Assembly (NCBI GenBank): GCA_903842025.1
Contig: CAIMKX010000012.1
Span: 1-53,056 of the forward strand
Direction: 5' to 3'
DNA: 53,056 bases
Source: an uncultured bacterium
Lineage (GTDB): Bacteria > Patescibacteriota > Minisyncoccia > Phycocordibacterales > PALSA-1337
Below, piece after piece: positions 6,657-13,728 of this stretch. The notes beneath the pieces were generated by a model. The model was not told where the DNA came from. It ran no database searches and saw only the letters and a list, made by a program, of their open reading frames with translations. The position numbers and the translations under genes were made by a program. Numbering within the stretch: position 1 is the first letter of the stretch; each line of letters begins with the position of its first letter.

Positions 6657-7679
6657 TCAATTCACCCACTCCACCTCCGCTTCAATCTCCAACCCCGTCT
6701 TTTTCCAGACAAGATCCCGAATCCTACTGGTCAAGACCAGCACTTCCTCCGCGGTCGCTCCCGGCTTGGCCACAATGACCAGAGCCTGATTCTCAAAAAC
6801 CTTGGCGTTGCCGAACTCCATTCCTTTGATGTTGCAAACTTTGTCTAGGATCCAACCGAGAGGAATCTTGACCAAACCGTCCCCTTCCGGAAAACCGGGC
6901 ATTGCCGGATATTTCTTCTTGAACTCCGTAAATATTTCCGTCCGAACTATTGGATTCTTGAAGAAGGATCCAGCCGTTCCCCAAAGCCGCCAATCCGGCA
7001 ATTTGCCCGAACGGATTTTGACGACCGCCTGCCTGACCTCCGCCAAGGTCGGAGTTGAATCAGGTGAGACCTTTTTGTCTTGCGAAGAGAAATATTCGAC
7101 CAGATCTTTGTAACTGATGTCGACATTGCCTTGATTCTCGAGTTGAAAAGTCACCGTGGAAATAATGTAGCGGCCCCTTTGCTGTTTGAAAAGGCTATCG
7201 CGATAGCCGAACTTGCATTCAGCATTGGAAATGTCCCTGAATTCGAGTTTTTTTGTGTCCAAAGCCCGAACAAATTCAATAGTCCTAGAAATGTCCGCTC
7301 CATAAGCTCCTATATTCTGGACGGCCGTCGCTCCCACCGTTCCCGGTATGGCTGAAAGATTTTCCAAGCCATAAAGGCCGCGCTTGACCGTCTCCTCGAC
7401 CAATCGGTCCCAACTCTCCCCGGCCGCCGCCGTTACTTTATCGCCAGAGAATGAAACCCCGGCCAATTCGATCTTGATGACCAAGCCATCGTAGCCCTTG
7501 TCGGAGATCAAGAGGTTTGACCCGCCGCCCAAAATGAACATCGGGATCTTCCCGGCTTTTGCGTATTTGACTGCTTGAACAAGCTCATTCTCATCGGAAA
7601 CCGCGCAAAAAAATTTGGCCGGTCCGCCAATTTTAAAGGTTGTGTATTGCGCCAGTGGAATATTCTCTTGTATTTTCAT
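6657..7679 (-). CDS. murB: UDP-N-acetylenolpyruvoylglucosamine reductase MurB
   Basis: FAD- and NADPH-dependent reduction of UDP-GlcNAc-enolpyruvate to UDP-MurNAc in peptidoglycan synthesis, in the cytoplasm. Visible motifs: FKIGGPAKFF, the FAD-binding ILGGGSNLLISDKGYDG, the IPGTVGATAVQNIGAYG loop, and GTAGSFFKNPIV with the catalytic serine. It ends in the KPGATAEEVLVLTSRIRDLV helix common to the family. Length (340 residues) is normal. Transcription leads on into secA, and both the 5' and 3' flanks are filled with TAGTCCC heptamers, the upstream array ending only 19 bp before the ATG. It ends in TGA, one proof of standard code. Confidence 0.95.
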   Translation of the reverse strand: MKIQENIPLAQYTTFKIGGPAKFFCAVSDENELVQAVKYAKAGKIPMFILGGGSNLLISDKGYDGLVIKIELAGVSFSGDKVTAAAGESWDRLVEETVKRGLYGLENLSAIPGTVGATAVQNIGAYGADISRTIEFVRALDTKKLEFRDISNAECKFGYRDSLFKQQRGRYIISTVTFQLENQGNVDISYKDLVEYFSSQDKKVSPDSTPTLAEVRQAVVKIRSGKLPDWRLWGTAGSFFKNPIVRTEIFTEFKKKYPAMPGFPEGDGLVKIPLGWILDKVCNIKGMEFGNAKVFENQALVIVAKPGATAEEVLVLTSRIRDLVWKKTGLEIEAEVEWVN

Positions 7680-7698
7680 GAAAAATCTGAATTATTTC

Positions 7699-7750
7699 TA
7701 GTCCCTAGTCCCTAGTCCCTAGTCCCTAGTCCCTAGTCCCTAGTCCCTAG
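7699..7750. repeat. Seven tandem TAGTCCC heptamers upstream of murB
   Basis: Seven perfect copies plus TAG. The array starts 19 bp before the murB ATG, where a promoter would be expected, so copy number could alter promoter spacing. Confidence 0.9.
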
Positions 7751-7760
7751 TTTTGCGCCC

Positions 7761-7831
7761 AATGATGGCGACGGGTGCGAGCTCCAAATAAAATGTTTAA
7801 ATTTAATGTGAGTACAACCGTCGCCATCATT
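7761..7831. repeat. 71-bp inverted-repeat element
   Basis: Perfect 14-bp arms (AATGATGGCGACGG and its complement) flank a 43-bp AT-rich centre. It looks like a miniature non-autonomous element. No coding capacity. Confidence 0.65.
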
Positions 7832-7875
7832 TGGTACAATCCTGATTTATTATAGCGTCAAGCGAGGATTTGGGG

Positions 7876-7908
7876 AAGTAGAGACGAGGCATTGCCTCGT
7901 CTCTACTT
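7876..7908. repeat. 33-bp near-perfect palindrome
   Basis: AAGTAGAGACGAGGCA, one base, then its exact complement. A related half (GTAGGGACGCGATATATCG) is seen at 38676-38694. Confidence 0.7.
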
Positions 7909-7939
7909 ACACATAATCCGAGCGCAGACGATATATGAG

Positions 7940-7961
7940 CCCTGCCTGCCGGCAGGCAGGG
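7940..7961. repeat. 22-bp perfect GC-rich palindrome
   Basis: CCCTGCCTGCC followed directly by its complement. It belongs to the repeat cluster between murB and the prepilin gene. Confidence 0.7.
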
Positions 7962-7994
7962 AAGCGAATATAACCCAAATCCATCCATAAACGC

Positions 7995-8015
7995 AAAAGC
8001 CTGCTTTGCAGCAGG
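7995..8015 (-). terminator. Terminator downstream of the prepilin gene
   Basis: On the minus strand CCTGCT-GCAA-AGCAGG is followed by CTTTT. It is the first such hairpin after the prepilin stop codon. Confidence 0.5.
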
Positions 8016-8123
8016 ATTTTACGAAACATTTATTGGAATTGCCCACACATCACTCACATACCGACACACTACCACAAAATTCAAAGAATTGCAATCAACA
8101 GGTTATCCACAGGTTTAATAACA
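8016..8123. other. Short gene-free stretch with a DnaA-box-like 9-mer
   Basis: AT-rich spacer between terminator and prepilin stop. It holds TTATCCACA at 8103-8111. Nothing else supports an origin here. Confidence 0.3.
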
Positions 8124-8681
8124 TTAGAGACAAATAGTGGGATTTGTCACGAATCTGACATCGCCCTGCCACAATTCAAAAGCATCCGGGTCAATTCCCT
8201 CGTCATGTAAAGTCAGACTTGTTTGTTCCGGCAATTGCAGACTCAGATAATATCCGTCGTAAACATAAACACACCCGACATTTGCTCCAGACATTGAGTT
8301 CATTACTTGAATTTTTAATGGCGATAGAGTCGTTCCTTTTAAATATAAATATCCCTGAGAAACATGGCCTTGAGCATCCAGTAGACTTGGAAATCCTGGA
8401 AAAGAAATCTTTGATAGATATGGCGTCAAATAACTTCCCAAGCTATTCCAACCGGACACATTCACACTGTTGACGTTAAGCTGGCCGCCGGCAGGAGGCC
8501 AGTCTTGATTGGCCTGATAATATTCCTCCATGGCCGTGGCAATAGTCCGTGCATCCAGAACCGCTTTGGATTCGTAGGCTTTCATCCTTGCGCTATTTAG
8601 CGCCACCAGAACGGAGCTGGACAACGAGGAGATGATCGAAACGACCACCAGAAGTTCAATAAGGGTAAATCCCTTTCTCAT
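8124..8681 (-). CDS. Type IV prepilin-like (pseudopilin) protein
   Basis: A secreted, membrane-anchored pilin-like subunit. The class III signal is clear: MRKG then FTLIELLVVVSIISSLSSSV, with cleavage expected after the glycine, an N-methylated phenylalanine and glutamate at +5. The rest (about 155 residues) is a globular domain with AMEEYYQANQDWP, typical of type IV pilin or type II secretion minor subunits. The ATG at 8681 gives the normal short leader and sits nine bases after TATAAT (8691-8696), so the two earlier track starts are less likely. It follows the ligase gene immediately. No other pilus genes are in the window. Confidence 0.85.
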   Translation of the reverse strand: MRKGFTLIELLVVVSIISSLSSSVLVALNSARMKAYESKAVLDARTIATAMEEYYQANQDWPPAGGQLNVNSVNVSGWNSLGSYLTPYLSKISFPGFPSLLDAQGHVSQGYLYLKGTTLSPLKIQVMNSMSGANVGCVYVYDGYYLSLQLPEQTSLTLHDEGIDPDAFELWQGDVRFVTNPTICL

Positions 8682-8698
8682 ATGTCGCATATTATACA

Positions 8699-10885
8699 CT
8701 ACTTCTGCACCTGCTTGATGGCGGATTCGATCTGGTCCGTATACTCCGGCTTAAGCTTCTCAATAGACCTCAAAGAAGCTATCGCATCAGCCAATTGACC
8801 GGCTGAATATTGATTTTGGGATAGCTGATAGATCAGGTTGATGTCGCTCGGACTGGCTTTGACCAAGTTCTTGTATATGGCAATGGCTTTGACGTACTCC
8901 TTTTGCATGCTATAGGCCTGCGCCACTTGCGAAGTGTTGAATACGGCGGAATCCGCGCCGAAAATAGTCTTGGCTACTTTTTCTTGTCCGGCAATGATAA
9001 GAGTGGTGGCGTAGGCGTATTGGGCTTGCCAATATTGCGGAGCCGATTCGTAAGCCTTCTTCATCAGTTCGAGCGCCGCTTCTTTGTTGCCGGAATTCAA
9101 ATAATCCGTAGCCAATTCGAAAGTGATCGACTGTTTGTCCGGTGAGAGCTCGTGGGCTTTGAGAAGAAGTGGTTCAGCCTGGGAATATTGACCGACTCCG
9201 TTAAGGAAAGAACCGGCCAAGGAATATATGCGGGCGTCTTTCGGCGTAGCGGCGACCTGAGCCTGAATCTGGTTTGAGGCCAAAGTGAAGTAGGCCTGCT
9301 TGATCGGACCGGCGATCTGTTGGGAAGAGACGACCTGGCCGGAACATTGCAGGATCTGTTCACGGATCTCCTGGTTGGCCATGTAGACATTGACCTTTAG
9401 CGCTTTCTCAAAAAGAGCCGCGTCAGGTTGGCCGCCGCTACAGGATTGCAAAGCGGCGATCAATCGGGTATTGGCTTGCACCGGACGATATTCGAAGAAG
9501 TACAGGACGAAAACCAAAGCCACTATGACAATCGGCGCGACGATGTATTCCACCGCATCGTTCCTCAAAGGCTTGTTTCCAAGAATTTTAAGCGGTTGTC
9601 CAGCCTTAAGAGAATCGGCAAAACCCAGCATCGTGAAGAATAAGACGTAACTGGCCAGGTTGTCGAAGACGAAAATATTGTGGATGATGTAGCCGGCCAG
9701 AAGCCCGGTAAAGACGCTCTTCTCGGTGATCGAAAGTTTGGATTTCCAGATCGCCATCAGGAACAGGACATAAAGGGACAAGTAAGCGATAAGGCCGACG
9801 AAGCCCGAAGCGACCAACCAATCCAGAAAAACATTGTGGGCTCGATCGAACCATTGCTCCTGGCTGTACATGGCCGGATTGTAATTGGCGTTGAAAATGT
9901 AGTTAAAATTTTCCTGTCCCCAACCCAAGATCGGCCTTTCCATAGCCCCGGTCAAAGCCATCGGCCAGATGTAACCGCGAGCCTGAGTCTTGACGTCATT
10001 CAAGGAAATCGTGGCCAGACGATTGAGCACTTGGTTATTCTGGACGAATGATGAATTACGATTCAACCAGAAAACGAGACCTATTAGGCTAATGGCCAGA
10101 ATGATGCCCCCGGCGTACATCCGCGACTTTTTGGATTCTTTCTTTCCAAGAATTGAATACAGAAACAAAGCCAGCATGATCCCGCCGATCAGACCGAGAA
10201 TGGTGCCGCGAGTGGCGGTCTCAAAAAGCTCAAAAGAAAACAGGACGGCTATTACAGGATAGGCCCATTTCAGGAAATCGGCATTGGCGATCTTCTTGGC
10301 TTTGGCGACGAAAAACATGTAGACGGCCAGACCGGCGTTGATGAGCATGTAGACGGCCATGTAGGCGGCGTTGCCAAGAGAGGCGTCGATACGGGAAGAG
10401 CCTTGGTGAATGGCGGCCCAGCCGAATAATTGGAACAAACCGTAAAAGGCCACGACCACGGCGACTATCAGAGAGACATTGATCCAACGATGCCAGATCC
10501 GCTTGCCGAATTCTTCGGAACCGAAAAGATTGGTCGTGACCATGAAGAAAGCCCAAAGGTGCACAATGACGATCCAGCCTTCCATGCGTTCGAAGTTGGA
10601 CCAAAGACTGCGGATCGGATTGACCCCGAGAAGATCGGCAATGAGAGCGATCACCGCGAAGAGAGTCACGCCGATCGTGATCGGCGTCAGTTTCGGACGG
10701 TATTTGGCATCGATAAAAGCCAAAATAATCCAACCTGCGAAAGCAATTTCAACAAGAAGACGGAAATAGAAGGCTTTACCGGTAATGAACGGGAAGAAAA
10801 ACGAGTTGGCGACAATAAGCGGAAAGATAGGAATCAGGAAGAGCGCGGCATAGGTCACGAACTGAGAGATTTTTTTTATGGGCAT
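8699..10885 (-). CDS. O-antigen ligase/polymerase-like membrane protein with TPR tail
   Basis: A 728-residue polytopic protein. Residues 1-460 hold about a dozen hydrophobic helices with the large Wzy_C-type loop (GWGQENFNYIF ... FDRAHNVFLDWLVASG), as in O-antigen ligases, polymerases and protein O-oligosaccharyltransferases. Residues about 480-728 form TPR repeats (QYSQAEPLLLKAHELSPDK, KEYVKAIAIYKNLVKASPSD). It should transfer or polymerise lipid-linked glycan on the outer face of the membrane. A TPR tail is common in Gram-positive and CPR versions. Its position beside a prepilin and at the edge of the glycan island makes pilin glycosylation a reasonable guess only. Confidence 0.85.
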   Translation of the reverse strand: MPIKKISQFVTYAALFLIPIFPLIVANSFFFPFITGKAFYFRLLVEIAFAGWIILAFIDAKYRPKLTPITIGVTLFAVIALIADLLGVNPIRSLWSNFERMEGWIVIVHLWAFFMVTTNLFGSEEFGKRIWHRWINVSLIVAVVVAFYGLFQLFGWAAIHQGSSRIDASLGNAAYMAVYMLINAGLAVYMFFVAKAKKIANADFLKWAYPVIAVLFSFELFETATRGTILGLIGGIMLALFLYSILGKKESKKSRMYAGGIILAISLIGLVFWLNRNSSFVQNNQVLNRLATISLNDVKTQARGYIWPMALTGAMERPILGWGQENFNYIFNANYNPAMYSQEQWFDRAHNVFLDWLVASGFVGLIAYLSLYVLFLMAIWKSKLSITEKSVFTGLLAGYIIHNIFVFDNLASYVLFFTMLGFADSLKAGQPLKILGNKPLRNDAVEYIVAPIVIVALVFVLYFFEYRPVQANTRLIAALQSCSGGQPDAALFEKALKVNVYMANQEIREQILQCSGQVVSSQQIAGPIKQAYFTLASNQIQAQVAATPKDARIYSLAGSFLNGVGQYSQAEPLLLKAHELSPDKQSITFELATDYLNSGNKEAALELMKKAYESAPQYWQAQYAYATTLIIAGQEKVAKTIFGADSAVFNTSQVAQAYSMQKEYVKAIAIYKNLVKASPSDINLIYQLSQNQYSAGQLADAIASLRSIEKLKPEYTDQIESAIKQVQK

Positions 10886-10943
10886 GGGATTATTAAAAAA
10901 CGGTTAGAAGGCTACTATAACATAGGAATAATAAAAAAGGCCA

Positions 10944-10997
10944 GTTTGTCAAAATGTTTGTCAAAGTGATGCAAAATATCCAAGTCAATGCTAAAAT
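10944..10997 (+). promoter_or_regulatory. Extended -10 and GTTTGTCAAA direct repeat
   Basis: TGCTAAAAT (10989-10997) is an extended -10 eight bases before the ATG of a 12-codon leader ORF. Upstream, GTTTGTCAAA occurs twice (10944-10953 and 10956-10965), a possible operator. No good -35 is seen. Confidence 0.4.
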
Positions 10998-11005
10998 CAG
11001 TTACT

Positions 11006-11044
11006 ATGAAAAAACCGTTACGGGAAATAACACAAAAAATATGA
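11006..11044 (+). CDS. Possible 12-codon leader peptide
   Basis: MKKPLREITQKI followed by TGA, the stop overlapping the ATG of the next gene (ATGA). Its start lies eight bases after an extended -10, as in the apparently leaderless genes of this window. It may serve translational coupling of the epimerase. It is too short to judge from codon use and could be chance. Confidence 0.35.
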   Translation: MKKPLREITQKI

Positions 11045-12057
11045 AAATCTTCATAACCGGCGGTTTTGGTTACATAGGTAGCGCCTTTGCCAAGGAAGCT
11101 GTCCATAAGAGTTATTCAGTAATACTTTACGATTCACTGATCTATGAGCAAGATTACAAAAAAATCTTCAAGGAGATCATCGGTAACAAATCTCATGGCG
11201 GCTCGGCAAACTTCGTCATTGGAGACACTCGCAATACCGACCTATTGGAAAAGAGCTTAAGAAATTTTCGGCCGGATTATATCCTGCACTTGGCAGAATT
11301 AAGCAGTGTCTATGCCTGCGATCACAATCCTCCGTTTACCGAAGAAATAAACTTCTTGGCCTCAAAAAAGGTTGTAGATCTGGCCGAGAAACTGGCGATT
11401 CCTATTTTATACAATTCCACTTCAAGCCTCTATGGTAACCAAAAGATAATGAAATTAATGAAAGAGAACGATATTCTGCCGGAACCGACAGACAATTACT
11501 GTAAATTTAAGCTGAAGATGGAGCAATACATACGAGAAAAGTTGGAGAAAAATATGGATTTTAGAATAATTGTCTTTCGACCAGCCACGGTTTGCGGTCT
11601 TTCTCCGAGAATGCGTATCGAACTTTTGCCGAATCACTTTACCTACTGCGCCGTGGCAAATGGTGTAATCAGGATTTCCGAACTGAATGCCTTTAGGGCC
11701 GCCATAGACATGCAGGACTTGATCGGCGGCTACTTCGCCGTCATAAAAAAGGGTGCCTGGAAAAATACAGTCTATAATATTGGTCACCATAACCTTTCAA
11801 AACAAGAGTTCGCCGCGGGCATCCAGTCGGTCGTCAAATCCAGAGTTGTCCCTATTCCAGACGTTGGCGATCTGAGGAATCTCCAAATCGACTGTTCCCT
11901 CTTCGAAAAGGAATTCAATTATAAACCGAAAGTGAGCTACAAGGAAACCGTCAAACAGGTTGCCGCTTGGGTCAAGAAAAACCAGAAAGAGATTGAGAGA
12001 ACTAAGTTTGCCGGGATTCTCAATATGTCCATTGAAAGGTTTATGAAGACCATATAG
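11041..12057 (+). CDS. NAD-dependent epimerase/dehydratase (extended SDR)
   Basis: A 339-residue nucleotide-sugar epimerase or dehydratase. It starts with the Rossmann motif TGGFGYIGSAF, has a GDTRN acidic stretch after the second strand, STSSLYG as the catalytic serine region, and YCKFK as the YxxxK pair. The C-terminal half (PDVGDLRNLQIDCSLFEKEF) is of the substrate-binding type. The track start at 10954 would include 29 residues of no family character; ATG 11041 is preferred. It stands divergently from the ligase and opens the plus-strand part of the glycan island. The sugar substrate is unknown. Confidence 0.85.
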   Translation: MKIFITGGFGYIGSAFAKEAVHKSYSVILYDSLIYEQDYKKIFKEIIGNKSHGGSANFVIGDTRNTDLLEKSLRNFRPDYILHLAELSSVYACDHNPPFTEEINFLASKKVVDLAEKLAIPILYNSTSSLYGNQKIMKLMKENDILPEPTDNYCKFKLKMEQYIREKLEKNMDFRIIVFRPATVCGLSPRMRIELLPNHFTYCAVANGVIRISELNAFRAAIDMQDLIGGYFAVIKKGAWKNTVYNIGHHNLSKQEFAAGIQSVVKSRVVPIPDVGDLRNLQIDCSLFEKEFNYKPKVSYKETVKQVAAWVKKNQKEIERTKFAGILNMSIERFMKTI

Positions 12058-12131
12058 CCCTGTTATCCCTCGATACTTCATGATATTCTAATCCAATCAA
12101 TCCAACGAGATTAATTTTCTAATCTAAACAA

Positions 12132-12758
12132 ATGATCAAAAAAATACGCGCCATCGCCAAACAAATCTTGATTTTCTTTGGTTTGCATTCTTCTCTGCTT
12201 TGGATCAGGAAAAAAATCGCACAAATAAAATACTGCAAACTCCAACGTGGCAAAGAAAGATTGATCATCGATTCGGGACAAAAATACGGCCTGAATACGC
12301 TTATCGAGACAGGAACTTACTACGGCGATATGATCGAAGCGGTCAGAAACGGCTTTCAAAATATCTATTCGATAGAACTTGGCAATGAACTTTACAACAA
12401 AGCCAACGAAAGATTCAAAGGATACAAAAATATCCGGATAATACATGGCGATAGCGGGGAGGTCCTGGCGAGACTTTTGGCACAAATCAATGAACCAGTC
12501 GTATTTTGGTTGGATGCCCACTATTCCACGGCCGATACCGTCAAAGGATCGACCAATACGCCGATCGAACAGGAGTTAAGGGCTATTTTCAATCACCGGA
12601 TCAAACAACACATCATCCTTATAGATGATGCCAAGGATTTTACCGGGCACGGCGATTACCCGACGGCCGAAACGGTCGAAAAATTGGCAACCACAAACGG
12701 ATACGTCTTTCAAAACAAGGAAGGAACGTTGCGAATCCTCCCAGGATCCTCAAACTAA
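12132..12758 (+). CDS. SAM-dependent methyltransferase-like protein
   Basis: A 208-residue protein with a class I methyltransferase-like core: LIETGTYYGDMIEAV (motif I region), IYSIELGNELYNKA (acidic residue ending strand 2), IRIIHGDSGEVL, and PVVFWLDAHYS at strand 4. The basic, hydrophobic N-terminal 40 residues could lie along the membrane. The motif I glycine pattern is unusual, so another Rossmann-type role in glycan modification is possible. It is four bases ahead of the fucosyltransferase-like gene and probably in the same operon. Confidence 0.65.
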   Translation: MIKKIRAIAKQILIFFGLHSSLLWIRKKIAQIKYCKLQRGKERLIIDSGQKYGLNTLIETGTYYGDMIEAVRNGFQNIYSIELGNELYNKANERFKGYKNIRIIHGDSGEVLARLLAQINEPVVFWLDAHYSTADTVKGSTNTPIEQELRAIFNHRIKQHIILIDDAKDFTGHGDYPTAETVEKLATTNGYVFQNKEGTLRILPGSSN

Positions 12759-12762
12759 ACTT

Positions 12763-13674
12763 ATGCGAAAAATAATCATAAAAGCAGTCGGCGGTTTGGG
12801 CAATCAGCTTTTCCAATACGCCTTTGCTCGAGCACTATCAGAGCAATTTGGTGTGCCCTTCGAATTGGATATCGCCGCTTACCGGCCAGAATTAAGATAT
12901 TGGCCAAAAGGCACGTTAATACCAAGCTACTATCTTCAACATTTCAGAGCTAAAATAGATTTTGCGACCGGTTCTGATATGTTCGGATTCGTCTGGGCAC
13001 GTCGCCATTATCGATATTTTGACAGCATATACGCCCGTTTACGACTAAAAAAATTCTTTTCCTTTTATTATCACGAGAAAACTTTTGCTTTCGATCCGGA
13101 CGTCTTCACAAAAAAACCGACAGTATATTTTGACGGCTTTTGGCAAACAGAAAAATATTTCATGAATATTGCCGACCAAATACGCAATGAGATTCAATTG
13201 AAAATGCCATTTGAAATATATAGCCAGGAAATTTCCGAAACCATATTCAAATCAAACTCGGTCTCTATTCACGTCCGCCGGACAGTGTTCGTCTCGGATC
13301 CAATGATCAGCGCTTTCCATGGTTCATGTTCGCTCGAATATTACAAAGCCGCAGTGGAACATATTTGCAGGAATGTAAAAAATCCCAGTTTTTTTCTATT
13401 TTCAGATGACCATGAATGGGTCGAAGAAAATTTCAAGTGGTTGCCCGGCGAACACACGGTTGTCAAGAATGGCATCGAGAAAAATTATGAAGATATGATA
13501 CTGATGTCACAATGCAAACATCACATCATAGCCAACAGCAGTTTCAGCTGGTGGGGCGCTTGGCTCAATCCGAGAAAAGACAAGATCGTCATAGCGCCAA
13601 AAAGATGGTTCGCCAATGCGCCGAAAAATGACACCAAAGACCTCATTCCTGATGGTTGGATAAAAATGCAATAA
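12763..13674 (+). CDS. GT11 alpha-1,2-fucosyltransferase-like enzyme
   Basis: A 303-residue family 11 glycosyltransferase. The N-terminal AVGGLGNQLFQYAFARALS block is diagnostic, as is the late NSSFSWWGAWLNP block. The donor-binding motif, normally HxRRGD, reads HVRRTVFVSD here, so the Gly-Asp pair is replaced. This may mean altered donor binding or a drifted enzyme. The ATG at 12763 gives the family start; the earlier track codons lie inside the preceding gene. Probably adds fucose, or a similar deoxyhexose, to the surface glycan. Confidence 0.85.
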   Translation: MRKIIIKAVGGLGNQLFQYAFARALSEQFGVPFELDIAAYRPELRYWPKGTLIPSYYLQHFRAKIDFATGSDMFGFVWARRHYRYFDSIYARLRLKKFFSFYYHEKTFAFDPDVFTKKPTVYFDGFWQTEKYFMNIADQIRNEIQLKMPFEIYSQEISETIFKSNSVSIHVRRTVFVSDPMISAFHGSCSLEYYKAAVEHICRNVKNPSFFLFSDDHEWVEENFKWLPGEHTVVKNGIEKNYEDMILMSQCKHHIIANSSFSWWGAWLNPRKDKIVIAPKRWFANAPKNDTKDLIPDGWIKMQ

Positions 13675-13696
13675 AAAAGCCTTACCCTTTTGAGGC
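13673..13696 (-). terminator. Terminator after the radical-SAM gene
   Basis: On the minus strand GCCTCA-AAAGGG-TAAGGC is followed by six T. It sits between two converging genes and overlaps the GT11 stop. Confidence 0.5.
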
Positions 13697-13728
13697 AAAG
13701 CTTTATGAAACTAAAGTGCTGTTGGATT

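Noticed and set aside
59-8111. DnaA-box-like TTATCCACA at 59-67 and 8103-8111, as a sign of a replication origin
   Set aside because: Single scattered 9-mers, no cluster, no AT-rich unwinding region and no dnaA, dnaN or similar gene near.
9390-10969. Plus-strand ORFs opposite the O-antigen ligase gene
   Set aside because: Antisense shadows; Arg/Pro/His/Asp-rich composition typical of wrong-frame reading.
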